This document shows, piece after piece, positions 35,042 to 43,594 of a stretch of DNA of 64,000 bases (the stretch's first letter is position 1; each line of letters opens with the position of its first letter). The position numbers and the translations under genes are program-made. The DNA lies in assembly GCF_030282825.1 (NCBI RefSeq), contig NZ_JASTZU010000063.1:186001-250000 (forward strand), in the 5' to 3' direction. The notes below the pieces were generated by a model. That model saw only the letters and a list, made by a program, of their open reading frames with translations, had not been told where the DNA came from and made no database searches. Origin of the DNA: Aquibacillus rhizosphaerae. Its GTDB lineage: Bacteria; Bacillota; Bacilli; Bacillales; Amphibacillaceae.

Positions 35042-35554
35042 TTACTCCTTATTGAAAGTGAATGTTTCGTACACGGTCCAAGCTCCATTTTCTAGCTGGT
35101 ACATTAATTGAAAACGATCAGCGGTTTCTTCTATATTGAATTCCTGCATTTTTAAGCTGCCAAATACATCAGAAAATTCGTCGTCTGAAAGTTTCTGGCC
35201 AATGGTTATGTGCGGCACAAAAGCAAAGGACTGTTCCTTAGGAAGTTTCCCTGTGTGTAATCTTTCGTTCAAATCAATTAGCTCATCTACAGGTTCTACC
35301 TTCAAGTAAATCGTATTTGTGACTGGAGAGAATGAGCTGACTTTTTTAATACGCAATTGAAATGGGTGTGTTGATTTTGCTACGTTTTTTAGTTCTTCAA
35401 TAATCTTATCAAGATCTTTTTCGTCAGCCTCAAAAGGTTCTTTTAGAGTAATATGTGGTGGTATGAGAGCATAATGCGGGTCGTAACGCATCCGGTAAGA
35501 ATTAGCTTCATCTTGTATTTTTTTTGATGGGAAAATAGCTACACCATATTTCAT
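35042..35554 (-). CDS. yjcG: 2H phosphoesterase superfamily protein YjcG
   Basis: A 170-residue protein of the 2H/LigT-like family. The two catalytic HxT motifs are visible as [10 protein letters not shown] and [11 protein letters not shown]. Such proteins cleave cyclic or 2'-5' phosphodiesters; the substrate of YjcG is not known. Start ATG follows AAAAGGAGG. Middle gene of the yjcHGF set; 117 bases separate it from yjcH. Confidence 0.92.
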   Translation of the reverse strand: MKYGVAIFPSKKIQDEANSYRMRYDPHYALIPPHITLKEPFEADEKDLDKIIEELKNVAKSTHPFQLRIKKVSSFSPVTNTIYLKVEPVDELIDLNERLHTGKLPKEQSFAFVPHITIGQKLSDDEFSDVFGSLKMQEFNIEETADRFQLMYQLENGAWTVYETFTFNKE

Positions 35555-35671
35555 TTGGTTGTCCTCCTTTTCTATTGTATCTTCATAAACAGATTGGTTG
35601 CTTTAACTTCTATTGGTATTTTTAATTATAACAAAAAAACATATGGAGTACTTTCTAATAATAACTTAATA

Positions 35672-36400
35672 TTAATCCCAACCAAACATCATTTTTAATA
35701 CATCTGGCAGTTCTCTTTGCCAATATTTCCATGTATGATCTCCATCGAACTCTCGATATATGTAATCAGACTGTTTTTGTTGGAAAGCTTCGTTTAACTC
35801 ACGGTTTGGATTTATGAAATTCAATTCACCATCATTGGTTGTATTGACGGCAGTTTCCAGCGTTCCAATGGAATGGTAAAAAGAAATCGCATCTAGATTT
35901 CCCGCGCTCCGAACTGCATCAAGTACCGTTTGATTGACATATGGAGACTGCATGATTACTTTGCCAAACGTATTTGGGTATTTAGTCGCTGTCATTAATG
36001 CTAATGTCCCAGCAAGAGAGTCTCCCATCAATGCCCGTGAACCTCCAACTTGGTAAGTAGGTAACTCCCCATCCAAAAAAGGCACTAACTCTCTGATTAA
36101 AAATTGAATATAAGCACTATTTTGTGCCCCATTAGGATGGTATTTCTCATACCGATCATAGCGGTCCCGATAATGTATACCTACAAAAACCGTGTTGTCA
36201 ATTTCTCCATCACCGTGTAACTGGTCACTCAATGTTGCAATTTTTCCTAATTGAAAGTAATCTTTTCCATCCTGCATAATGCAGACATGATAAGAACTTA
36301 ACGGTGTAAAAGCTTCTGGTAAGTACCAGGTAATTATCATCTTTTCATTTAAATAAGAACTATTTATTTCATTTTCTACCATTTTTCCCTTTCGACCCAA
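35672..36400 (-). CDS. yjcH: Putative esterase YjcH
   Basis: A 242-residue alpha/beta-hydrolase of the esterase D-like type. SRALMGDSLAGTLALMTATK holds the nucleophile elbow (GDSLAG), and GDHTWKYWQRELP carries the likely catalytic His. TTG at 36400 is taken as the start because AGGGGTG lies 6-8 bases upstream and the resulting N-terminus MGRKGK looks like other YjcH proteins; an ATG at 36382 is the alternative. First gene of the yjcHGF set. Confidence 0.88.
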   Translation of the reverse strand: MGRKGKMVENEINSSYLNEKMIITWYLPEAFTPLSSYHVCIMQDGKDYFQLGKIATLSDQLHGDGEIDNTVFVGIHYRDRYDRYEKYHPNGAQNSAYIQFLIRELVPFLDGELPTYQVGGSRALMGDSLAGTLALMTATKYPNTFGKVIMQSPYVNQTVLDAVRSAGNLDAISFYHSIGTLETAVNTTNDGELNFINPNRELNEAFQQKQSDYIYREFDGDHTWKYWQRELPDVLKMMFGWD

Positions 36401-36606
36401 TATTCACACCCCTAAAACGAACTTTTCTTTTTAGTGTAGCAAAATAGTTAGAAAAAAACGATGTGCATGCTTTCTTTGGTTCCTAAGAGTGGATATATTA
36501 AAGTTCACAAAGTAAAATAAAGTAACATTAATGAATATGTTTGAAACTATAATTAAAAGTGCTATATAAATATCAGTTGAAAGTGAAAATTAAGGAGAGA
36601 AAATAG

Positions 36607-37455
36607 ATGCAAAGAGTTGCAATTGTAACAGGTTCATCTAGTGGTTTTGGGTTATTAACAACGATCGCATTAGCAAAAAGAGGATTTCATGTTATTGCAA
36701 CGATGCGTAATCTAAATAAGCAAGATGTACTTAAAACGGTCACAACAGATTCAAACGTTTTGAGAAGAATTGAAGTGTTTGAATTGGATGTGACGAGCAA
36801 GGATTCAATTGAAGTATTTCAAGACAAAGTAGAAAGTTTAGATCGATTAGATGTACTCGTTAATAATGCTGGTATGGCGATTGGCGGATTTGTGGAGCAG
36901 ATTCCTATTGATGATTACCGTAAGCAGTTCGAAACGAATGTATTTGGGGTAATGGCTGTGACACAAGCGGTGCTACCAAAAATGCGTAAACAGGAAAGTG
37001 GTACCATTATAAATGTGAGTAGTATAAGTGGTAAGGTTGGTTTCCCTGGTCTTTCTGCCTATGTCTCCTCTAAACATGCGATTGAGGGTTATTCAGAAAG
37101 TCTACGCTTAGAAATGCAACCATTTGGTGTCCAGGTTGCTTTGGTAGAACCAGGATCATTTAAAACAAATATCTGGTCATTCGGAATGGAAATGACTGCA
37201 GGGTCTGACGATGAGCAGTCACCGTATTATACATATATGAAAAAGTTAACTTCAACTTTAGAGGCTGGAAAGAAGAATCATGAGGATCCTAGACGTGTTG
37301 CTAATCTGATATGTAACATTGCATTACTGGAGGACGTGACAAAACTTAGATACCCAATCGGAAAAGGAGTAAAGATTCAGCTTAAGTTGAAACAGTTTTT
37401 GTCATGGCGGCGCTGGGAAAGTATAATAATTAGCACCATTTTAAAAGAAAAATAG
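36607..37455 (+). CDS. Short-chain dehydrogenase/reductase
   Basis: A 282-residue classical SDR. The cofactor motif TGSSSGFG is at residues 8-15, NNAG at 86-89, catalytic Ser139 in NVSSISG and the Tyr152-x3-Lys156 pair in AYVSSKHA. Substrate unknown. ATG follows AAGGAGAG. Divergent from yjcH. Confidence 0.9.
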   Translation: MQRVAIVTGSSSGFGLLTTIALAKRGFHVIATMRNLNKQDVLKTVTTDSNVLRRIEVFELDVTSKDSIEVFQDKVESLDRLDVLVNNAGMAIGGFVEQIPIDDYRKQFETNVFGVMAVTQAVLPKMRKQESGTIINVSSISGKVGFPGLSAYVSSKHAIEGYSESLRLEMQPFGVQVALVEPGSFKTNIWSFGMEMTAGSDDEQSPYYTYMKKLTSTLEAGKKNHEDPRRVANLICNIALLEDVTKLRYPIGKGVKIQLKLKQFLSWRRWESIIISTILKEK

Positions 37456-37521
37456 ATTAATTTTGCCTAAGTTGTATTATAATAAGTTAGTAATAACAGA
37501 AATTTGTAGAGGAGACAAATA

Positions 37522-37692
37522 ATGTCTAGCGAAAAGAAACTTAGTACACAGGAATTAGTTAAGCAACAACTTGAAAAAAAGAAACAAGCTCAGGCTGGTA
37601 GTAAGAACTCAATGAACTTGAACAGTTCAAGTCAGCGTATGAAAAGTCAACAAACGAAAAAGGCGAGCAACACGCGTAGAAAAATGGGTTAA
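37522..37692 (+). CDS. Small basic hydrophilic protein, 56 residues
   Basis: MSSEKKLSTQELVKQQLEKK begins a 56-residue Lys/Gln/Ser-rich protein ending TRRKMG. No membrane segment and no cysteine. GAGGAG at 37509-37514 is 7 bases before the ATG, and a good terminator follows, so it is likely real. I do not recognise a family; composition resembles small spore or nucleoid-associated proteins, but that is a guess. Confidence 0.7.
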   Translation: MSSEKKLSTQELVKQQLEKKKQAQAGSKNSMNLNSSSQRMKSQQTKKASNTRRKMG

Positions 37693-37715
37693 TTTTGTTT
37701 TTATCTATATAAATG

Positions 37716-37758
37716 AAACGCATGGATTTGATACAATCAAATTCGCATGCGTTTTTTT
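37716..37758 (+). terminator. Terminator after the 56-residue gene
   Basis: AACGCATG pairs with CATGCGTT, with an inner GATTTGA/TCAAATT stem, then a 7-base T run. Confidence 0.85.
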
Positions 37759-37818
37759 CATGGTTCAATGTTTTTAGCTTCATTCTATACACCGTAATTT
37801 TTTTGTGGAAAAATTATT

Positions 37819-38331
37819 TTAGCAATCTTTTGCTTTTGAATGGTGAAGTGGAGGTGGAATCAACCAACCTTTTTCTTTATTTAGGCGTAATAATTTCGCT
37901 CCAAGTGTTGCCTTTTGTGTATGGAATTGACTAAACATCATGGCAATATCCTCGCGTATGCACTGCCCGATAACTGTACTACAACCAACAAGACCAGCGG
38001 CATTTGCTGCAGACAAAGCTGCTGCTATTTCAGGGTCTTGGAAGCGAGCACCTGCAGGGATGTCATCAACACAAGCTTTTGGGCGCTCAGGTGGAGCTGG
38101 TGGTAAACCAATGCCGTTGTCTTTTAACAATGTTTCAATCTGTTTGCTTTCTTGTTGGCATTGGTGAATAGATTCTTCTATTAACTTTTGTAAATCTTCA
38201 TCACCAGCATGATTTAGCTTCGTCTGATAGCCTGCAATTGCATCTTGAGCTGTCATAAGAAATGACCATGTGCTAAATACTTCTCCGTAATGCATCGGTT
38301 CATCTGTTGGATTTCCGCTTAAAATTCCCAT
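37819..38331 (-). CDS. DUF3231-like spore protein
   Basis: A 170-residue helical-bundle protein (MGILSGNPTDEPMHYGEVFS at the start). The Pro-rich segment GIGLPPAPPERPKAC and the histidine/glutamate spacing resemble DUF3231 proteins, whose ferritin-like fold is found in spore proteins of Bacillaceae. ATG at 38331 follows AGGAGGTTTACA; an upstream in-frame start lacks a ribosome binding site. Confidence 0.78.
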   Translation of the reverse strand: MGILSGNPTDEPMHYGEVFSTWSFLMTAQDAIAGYQTKLNHAGDEDLQKLIEESIHQCQQESKQIETLLKDNGIGLPPAPPERPKACVDDIPAGARFQDPEIAAALSAANAAGLVGCSTVIGQCIREDIAMMFSQFHTQKATLGAKLLRLNKEKGWLIPPPLHHSKAKDC

Positions 38332-38485
38332 TGTAAACCTCCTAATTATATTCATGTAATGTGCCACCTTTCTTTATGCACAGTGTTATATTCTCCATAA
38401 CTGTTTAATTTATTTGTAAGTATGCTAACGATTTCTAATTTAATTGAATTGTTTTGACTATGTAGTGAACAATAACTAATGAATA

Positions 38486-38516
38486 AAAAAAGCTCAGAGA
38501 AGGATACTCTGAGCCT
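38486..38516 (-). terminator. Terminator of the LysM hydrolase gene
   Basis: GCTCAGAG (38492-38499) pairs with CTCTGAGC (38507-38514); on the minus strand a 7-base T run follows. Confidence 0.82.
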
Positions 38517-38536
38517 AAAAATTAGTCTTTTCAACT

Positions 38537-39127
38537 TTATTTTGCAAAACGGTGATTTCCGATAGTCACTGTAACTTGACGAGACGTAATCCAAGAACTT
38601 GTCGCAGTTTTAGGATTATAGAAATACAATGAACCAGACCCCTGACCTCTAAATGCAATTGCTTCGTTAACAGCTCGCTTGGATTCCGCAGTAGCAGTTT
38701 GATTGATTGTCCCGTTTTTAACAGGACTGAAAGCATAGTAGCCTCCAGCAGAGCGTTCATAAATGACGGCTTTCACTGTGTTAGGAAACAAATTACTATC
38801 CACGCGGTTAAGAATAACTGTGGCTACAGCTACCTTTCCAGCGTAAGATTCCCCTTTAGCCTCAGCTTGTACTAATTTTGCCATTAACTCTTTATCTGCA
38901 TTCGCTATGGATGAAGGAATTGTTAACGTTTCTCCGGCATATAAAACACTGCCTGTACGATTATTCGTTTTTTGCAAGTTTGATAATGTTACACCGAATT
39001 TATTGGAAATTGTCCAAAATGAATCTCCAGATTGCACTATATAAGATGCAGCATCTGTCGTGTAAGGAAGTACAAATACACTTATAGATAATGTTAATGT
39101 AAGTAATATCTTTTTAAATTTTTTCAT
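38537..39127 (-). CDS. LysM-containing SleB-type cell wall hydrolase
   Basis: A 196-residue secreted protein: signal peptide (residues 1-26, ending TTDAAS), one LysM peptidoglycan-binding domain (about 27-72, YIVQSGDSFWTISNKFGV), then a Hydrolase_2/SleB domain (about 78-196) with LVQAEAKGESYAGKVAVATV carrying the probable catalytic Glu and GSLYFYNPKTA near the end. Similar in layout to B. subtilis YkvT; acts on cell wall or spore cortex. ATG follows AGGAGG. Confidence 0.9.
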   Translation of the reverse strand: MKKFKKILLTLTLSISVFVLPYTTDAASYIVQSGDSFWTISNKFGVTLSNLQKTNNRTGSVLYAGETLTIPSSIANADKELMAKLVQAEAKGESYAGKVAVATVILNRVDSNLFPNTVKAVIYERSAGGYYAFSPVKNGTINQTATAESKRAVNEAIAFRGQGSGSLYFYNPKTATSSWITSRQVTVTIGNHRFAK

Positions 39128-39457
39128 GTAATAACCTCCTAGTAATCTTGTTGACTACTAAAATGCTAACAGTTGTAACATAGATTATCATTAACCAAAA
39201 AAGCCCAATTGTAGTAACCTTGAAGAAACTATACCAGTAAGTAAGTTGAACATAGAACAAGGAAATGATTTCCTGTACTATTAAATTTCCAATAGTTTAG
39301 TAAAATGGTAGATTTAGGGTCAATTATAACAACTACTTTTCAGCTTGGTGACAGAGTTTAGAGCTGCATTACTTTTGTAAAAATATGGTATGATATAAAA
39401 AATAAATGATTTGCCTAGCCTGTACATAGAGATAAATAAAATAAAAAGGAGGATTTT
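39128..39457. other. Intergenic region upstream of the frameshifted gene
   Basis: No gene seen. A possible promoter is TGCATT (39365-39370) with TATGAT (39389-39394) at an 18-base spacing, reading toward 39458. Confidence 0.4.
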
Positions 39458-39933
39458 ATGAGAAAGCGCCTGTGGATATTCATTCTACTAATTCCAACTT
39501 TGATTATTTCGGGATTGTTTTTATTCGAAGGTCATAGAATGTATGGGTTTGATCGTACGGAACTAGATTCAGATTCCCAGTTTCAAGAAAAGTTTTCCGC
39601 ATACAAACTTCCAAGTAAAGTTCCGTTTAAAAATATGGAAGGATACGGTTCGATTATTTCACATAATGGAAGTGATACGATTTTATAAATGTTAATAAAA
39701 ATTCGATGTTACTACGCATTAGCAATCAATCTAACGTTTATTCTGATGAGATAAAACAAAAGAAGATTAATATAGCTGGTGTTGAAGGTATATACATACC
39801 AAATAATGATGGAAAAGTGACTGTTACGTGGATGGACAGTGGACTAAATTATGAAATTACATACTTTCCGAAAGTAACAAGGAAAGAGATTAGTAAAAGA
39901 CAATTAATAAAAATGGCAGAGTCTTTTGGTTAA
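39458..39933 (+). pseudogene. Membrane-anchored DUF4367-like protein, frameshifted
   Basis: Two consecutive frames form one protein of about 158 residues. The first (39458-39688) starts MRKRLWIFILLIPTLIISGL, a membrane anchor, and stops soon after NGSDTIL. The second continues as INVNKNSMLLRISNQSN through VTVTWMDSGLNYEIT and KRQLIKMAESFG, ending at 39933; this end resembles DUF4367. Adding one T to the TTTT at 39681-39684 would join them as SDTIFINVNKNS. Either a real loss-of-function mutation or a homopolymer read error. Start ATG follows AAGGAGG. Confidence 0.75.
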
Positions 39934-40095
39934 CGTCGATTGGTGGAAGTTGATGGAGGTATTTGGATTCTGATGGTACAAAATTTTAATTTTATAGCTT
40001 TGTTAAACAACTCTGTTGATATATATAATTACTTTAAGAGTTTTATGGAACCTCTTATTAACTAATCCGTATTAGTCGTATAAGGGGGTATATAA

Positions 40096-40443
40096 ATGTA
40101 TATAACTATCACTATTTTTATCATTTCAGGTATTGGAGGTCTTTTCTTATTTAACTGGTTAATGGGTTACAAAAAAGGAAATATAACGATTGATTTTGAA
40201 GAACGCTATTTCAATCAAAAAGAATATGTAAAAGCCATTAAAAACAAACTTGAAAACGAAGGTAAAGAAGTCTATTACAAAGGTCATAGCAGGTTTATAA
40301 TAGACGGAAAAAATTATCTGTTTATTGAGAGAAATGTTAGTATGGGAGGAGTCCCATTGCAAAGAACAATCCTAAAACTTGAAAAACAACTTACGAATTT
40401 GAGGTTCTTATCTTTTGGACAAAAAAACAACAATATTGTTTAA
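40096..40443 (+). CDS. Membrane-anchored hypothetical protein, 115 residues
   Basis: One N-terminal membrane helix (ITIFIISGIGGLFLFNWLMG) and a cytosolic or extracellular basic domain (KNKLENEGKEVYYKGHSRFI). Ribosome binding site GGGGG lies before ATG at 40096. Family not recognised. It sits with other small membrane proteins of unknown role. Confidence 0.65.
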   Translation: MYITITIFIISGIGGLFLFNWLMGYKKGNITIDFEERYFNQKEYVKAIKNKLENEGKEVYYKGHSRFIIDGKNYLFIERNVSMGGVPLQRTILKLEKQLTNLRFLSFGQKNNNIV

Positions 40444-40551
40444 CCTAGCTAAATTAACAATAAAATGCAATAAGCAAAGTTAATAGTTCAAAAGGTTTAA
40501 GGAGTATTCAAAGATATGATAGATTATATAACTAAATAGGGGGAGTCAATG

Positions 40552-40731
40552 ATGGAAAGTTTTGCACCAGTAGGTTTAATGTTGTCATCCATTATGTTTC
40601 TTATACCAATCGTAATTACAGTCTTATTACTAATTTGGGTTTATAATATAAAGAAAAATAGTGAAATTCAAGTCAAACAAAACAATCAAATGATCCATCT
40701 ACTTGAGAGAATACAAGATAAACGGGAATAG
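40552..40731 (+). CDS. Small single-helix membrane protein, 59 residues
   Basis: One membrane helix (LMLSSIMFLIPIVITVLLLI) followed by a hydrophilic tail (NNQMIHLLERIQDKRE) that could form a short coiled coil. GGGGGAG is best spaced for the second of two consecutive ATGs. Unknown function. Confidence 0.68.
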   Translation: MESFAPVGLMLSSIMFLIPIVITVLLLIWVYNIKKNSEIQVKQNNQMIHLLERIQDKRE

Positions 40732-40742
40732 GTTTATCTTGT

Positions 40743-40781
40743 AAAAAAGGTGAACGCATAGCACGTCAGTTCATCTTTTTT
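40743..40781. terminator. Bidirectional terminator
   Basis: AAAAAAGGTGAAC pairs with GTTCATCTTTTTT (one G-U pair). Serves the small membrane gene and the opposing dehydrogenase gene. Confidence 0.83.
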
Positions 40782-40791
40782 TGGTATCCTA

Positions 40792-41847
40792 TTATTTAGA
40801 GAAAATTCGCTGCATAAGAGCATCTTCATCTAAAAATTGTAACGCTTTATTTTGGTACTGTTTATCATGTAAAAAAGTAAATCGGCTGGGCTTTATACTT
40901 GGACCGATTTCGATTGCTTGTTGAAATTCCTCTTTTATTAATTCAAGCCCTTGCACATAGTCGAAAAATCCGGTTCTAGAAAATACTTTATCCATTCGCT
41001 CTGCGCGATGATCTTGTGTATGTGCCATGATATAGGTAGCGACTCCGACTTGGATTCCATGCGCTGCAGGTTTTTTAGCAATTTTATCAAGTGCATGGGA
41101 AATTAGATGTTCTGATCCACTTATAGGCGCGCTGTTGCCACTGATAACCGTAGCAATACCCCCCATTGTTAATGAGCTTACAAGTTCCTTTAGAAAAATC
41201 GGCTGTTTTATATCGTCCATAGGTGTTCGAATAAAGCTATTCACTGCTTTTTTACTTAGCATCGCAGCAAAGTGATTAACGTCCGCTACTCCGTTCTCCT
41301 CTTCAAAATCCCAATCATATAGAGCAGTTAAGTTTGACATTAAATCACCAATTCCCGCTAGAATGAAATGTTTAGGTGCATGCTGAATAATATCTAAGTC
41401 TGCAATAATGCCATAGGGAACCTTGGCTGGAACAGTTGTTTTTTTGTTATTAACCATAAGGGAACAGTTACTGCTAGCAAATCCATCATTGGAAGCGGAA
41501 GTAGGGATGCTTATAAATGGGACACGTCGAGAAAAAGCAATATACTTACCAGAGTCAATAACGGAACCACCACCCATTGCAACAACAGCATCATATCGTT
41601 CCATTGAAAATGCCTGTGAAATAAGATCTTGGATGTCTAAATCAGCATCCATCTTAACGGTGTTTACTTTCAACGTGGTAATCGACTTTTTAATAACATG
41701 CTCATAATTGGCATATGTAAATTCATCAAAAAGAAAAACAACATTGTAAAAGAAGTGTTTTTTCAATATCTTTTCTATTTGCAAAACAGCACCATTATTA
41801 ATTTCTAGTATCGCAGGGATAGGGATATTTGTTATTGGCTGTGACAT
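40792..41847 (-). CDS. sn-Glycerol-1-phosphate dehydrogenase-like (AraM/EgsA family)
   Basis: A 351-residue iron-containing-alcohol-dehydrogenase-fold protein. The NAD-binding motif AVVAMGGGSVIDSGKYIAF, PTSASNDGFASSNCSL, AGIGDLMSNLTALYDW and SGSEHLISHALD with metal-ligand Asp/His residues are typical of glycerol-1-phosphate dehydrogenases. In B. subtilis AraM makes G1P for heptaprenylglyceryl phosphate. No arabinose genes are adjacent here. ATG follows AAGGAG. Confidence 0.88.
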   Translation of the reverse strand: MSQPITNIPIPAILEINNGAVLQIEKILKKHFFYNVVFLFDEFTYANYEHVIKKSITTLKVNTVKMDADLDIQDLISQAFSMERYDAVVAMGGGSVIDSGKYIAFSRRVPFISIPTSASNDGFASSNCSLMVNNKKTTVPAKVPYGIIADLDIIQHAPKHFILAGIGDLMSNLTALYDWDFEEENGVADVNHFAAMLSKKAVNSFIRTPMDDIKQPIFLKELVSSLTMGGIATVISGNSAPISGSEHLISHALDKIAKKPAAHGIQVGVATYIMAHTQDHRAERMDKVFSRTGFFDYVQGLELIKEEFQQAIEIGPSIKPSRFTFLHDKQYQNKALQFLDEDALMQRIFSK

Positions 41848-42013
41848 AGTGGCATATCTCCTTAAATTTGTATGTTTCTAAATGTTAGTTTAAATTGTAC
41901 CATTTATATAGTCTGTAATGAAGGTTAGTAAAACAGTGCTGCAATGACCATCTTATTGTCGATATTTAATTTCTTAAAATTTATATAAAAATACTAGCCT
42001 ATTCCAAATTAGT

Positions 42014-42044
42014 ATGTTAACCTAAATTATTATATGGTTAACAA
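42014..42044 (+). promoter_or_regulatory. BirA operator upstream of bioY
   Basis: ATGTTAACC (42014-42022), 13 bases, then GGTTAACAA (42036-42044): the biotin operator inverted repeat (TTGTTAACC-N13-GGTTAACAA, one mismatch). TATTAT between the arms is a probable -10, so BirA-biotinyl-AMP would block transcription. Confidence 0.9.
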
Positions 42045-42057
42045 TGGAGGTTTTATT

Positions 42058-42627
42058 TTGTATAACAGTAATTCAAAACTTAGGGTAATTATTATTTGTG
42101 GTATTTTTGCAGCTATTACAGCTATATTAGCACAAATCGAAATCCCAATACCTATCGTACCAATAAGTGGACAAACGTTAGCCGTTGGTTTAACAGCAAC
42201 AATTATCGGTAGTAGATACGGTGCAATTGCTATGATTTGTTATGCTTTATTAGGTGCAACCGGATTACCGGTATTCGCAGGATTTAAAGGTGGCGTGCAA
42301 GTATTGATTGGACCGACTGGTGGATACATATTTGGGTTTATTTTAGCTGCTTATGTGACAGGACTGATTCTAGAAAAAACAAAGTTCACAATAACGATGG
42401 CTATGATTGCTAATACGATAGGGATGATCATTACGTTAGCATTTGGAGCTACTCAGTTGAAATTTGTTCTCGACATGACTTGGGGACAGGCATTGGTTAC
42501 TGGCGTTTATCCGTTTATTGTTGTTGGGCTAATAAAAGCATATTTAGCTAGCTGGCTTGGAATAACCGTTAGAAAACGATTAATTCAGGCGAAGTTAGTT
42601 CCACAAACGAATAAACAAGTTGCTTGA
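42058..42627 (+). CDS. bioY: Biotin transporter BioY
   Basis: S-component of the biotin ECF transporter, 189 residues, six membrane helices. Signatures are IEIPIPIVPISGQTLAVGL, ALLGATGLPVFAGFKGG and GPTGGYIFGFILAAYVTG, the BioY substrate-binding motifs. TTG at 42058 is the start: GGAGG at 42046-42050 is 7 bases upstream, while the in-frame ATG at 42034 lies inside the BirA operator before this ribosome binding site. Expression is expected to rise when biotin is short. It is followed by a strong terminator. Confidence 0.93.
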   Translation: MYNSNSKLRVIIICGIFAAITAILAQIEIPIPIVPISGQTLAVGLTATIIGSRYGAIAMICYALLGATGLPVFAGFKGGVQVLIGPTGGYIFGFILAAYVTGLILEKTKFTITMAMIANTIGMIITLAFGATQLKFVLDMTWGQALVTGVYPFIVVGLIKAYLASWLGITVRKRLIQAKLVPQTNKQVA

Positions 42628-42638
42628 GAAGGAATGAA

Positions 42639-42665
42639 AACAGAGCCATCACTGATGGCTCTGTT
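42639..42665. terminator. Bidirectional terminator after bioY
   Basis: A 12-base perfect stem AACAGAGCCATC/GATGGCTCTGTT around a 3-base loop; the T run is short. Confidence 0.75.
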
Positions 42666-42678
42666 ATAGCGCTTATTC

Positions 42679-43104
42679 TTAATAATACGGATAGCCTGGT
42701 CCTGGGTATGGATAATAAGGTGGATAGTAAGGATTATAACCAGGGCTAAAGTATGGTAGAAGTGACAGTGCAGCTAAGCTAGCAAGTGGGAATGTCCGAG
42801 GTCTATATCGTCTGTACCTTCTTCTACGACGTGGACGTCCATAATCATCATTATCACCATAACCATAACCGTCATAGTCACCATATTGACGATTAAGCCC
42901 TTGTTGTTGGTCTTCTCTTTCCATCACATCTTCACCGATTAATACCGTAACATTATTTACATCTACATTAACAATAATTCCATCAAATGAACTTCCATCC
43001 GTACTATTTAACATAACGTGATGATGCATGTATTTGTGACAGTGATCATGCATATTTCTAGATGGGAACTCGTTATTGTTATATTCCTGATTTTCTATAT
43101 TCAT
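42679..43104 (-). CDS. Tyr/Pro-rich-tailed protein, probable spore surface protein
   Basis: A 141-residue protein in three parts. The His-rich N-terminus has MHDHCHKYMHHHV; a compact Sm/LSM-like segment reads LNSTDGSSFDGIIVNVDVNN. An Arg-rich stretch (RPRRRRRYRRYRPR) leads to a tail of Pro-Tyr repeats (YYPPYYPYPGPGYPYY). Similar layouts occur in spore or exosporium-associated Bacillaceae proteins, but I know no name. ATG follows AAAGGAGGAAT. Confidence 0.72.
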   Translation of the reverse strand: MNIENQEYNNNEFPSRNMHDHCHKYMHHHVMLNSTDGSSFDGIIVNVDVNNVTVLIGEDVMEREDQQQGLNRQYGDYDGYGYGDNDDYGRPRRRRRYRRYRPRTFPLASLAALSLLPYFSPGYNPYYPPYYPYPGPGYPYY

Positions 43105-43186
43105 TTTATTCCTCCTTTCTTTTCCAATACATGATATTCATCTAGAAGTGTATGGTTGCTTGTTTTATGGAGAAATTTAATTTTTA

Positions 43187-43216
43187 TTGACAAAAGTAAT
43201 GGATTCCGATTATATT
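43187..43216 (+). promoter_or_regulatory. tRNA-Val promoter
   Basis: A perfect TTGACA at 43187-43192 and TATATT at 43211-43216 (18-base spacer), reading into the tRNA. Confidence 0.75.
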
Positions 43217-43247
43217 AATATTTATCCAGTTCACTATCTTATAACAA

Positions 43248-43320
43248 GATTCCGTAGCTCAGCTGGGAGAGCGCTACCTTGACAGGGTAGAGGTCGCTGG
43301 TTCGAGCCCAGTCGGAATCA
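43248..43320 (+). tRNA. tRNA-Val(GAC)
   Basis: 73 bases forming a full cloverleaf. The acceptor stem GATTCCG (43248-43254) pairs with CGGAATC (43313-43319). The anticodon arm CTACC-TTGACAG-GGTAG gives anticodon GAC, and the T arm contains GGTTCGAGCCC. The discriminator is A. The 3' CCA is not encoded. Own promoter and terminator, single gene. Confidence 0.96.
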
Positions 43321-43325
43321 TACCA

Positions 43326-43360
43326 AGGAACCCTTGATAGATAAGGGTTCTTTTCTTTTT
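43326..43360 (+). terminator. Terminator after tRNA-Val
   Basis: GAACCCTT (43328-43335) pairs with AAGGGTTC (43343-43350), then TTTTCTTTTT. Confidence 0.85.
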
Positions 43361-43538
43361 ATTATTACAATTTATTTGAAATTGATGCGATGGGGGACGA
43401 TTTGAGGACCTTTCCAATTTTGTTTACTTTTCGCTCAAAAATACTTGGATAGAAATGTACACTATATATAAATAAAACTTCTATACTTCAATTGTAAAAT
43501 ATTTAGTTCTTTCTTATAAAATTATTTAAATCGCTTCA

Positions 43539-43571
43539 CAAAAAAGGCCACATAAGGTAGTGACCTTTTTA
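43539..43571 (-). terminator. Terminator of the aspartase/fumarase gene
   Basis: AAAAAGG-CCAC pairs with GTGA-CCTTTTT (one mismatch); on the minus strand a T run follows. Confidence 0.7.
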
Positions 43572-43594
43572 GAGATTATTATCGTATTAGCCAA

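Noticed and set aside
37713-38167. Plus-strand frames opposite the DUF3231-like gene
   Set aside because: Antisense shadows; the minus-strand frame has the ribosome binding site and family-like sequence, and 37713 begins inside a terminator.
38352-38594. Minus-strand 80-codon frame overlapping the end of the LysM hydrolase gene
   Set aside because: Runs through that gene's terminator, has no ribosome binding site and no sensible composition.
39973-40065. 30-codon frame starting MVQNFNF
   Set aside because: The only GGAGG is 13 bases away and nothing else supports coding.
43248-43320. tRNA-Val as an integration (att) site
   Set aside because: No integrase gene and no duplicated tRNA 3' end nearby.
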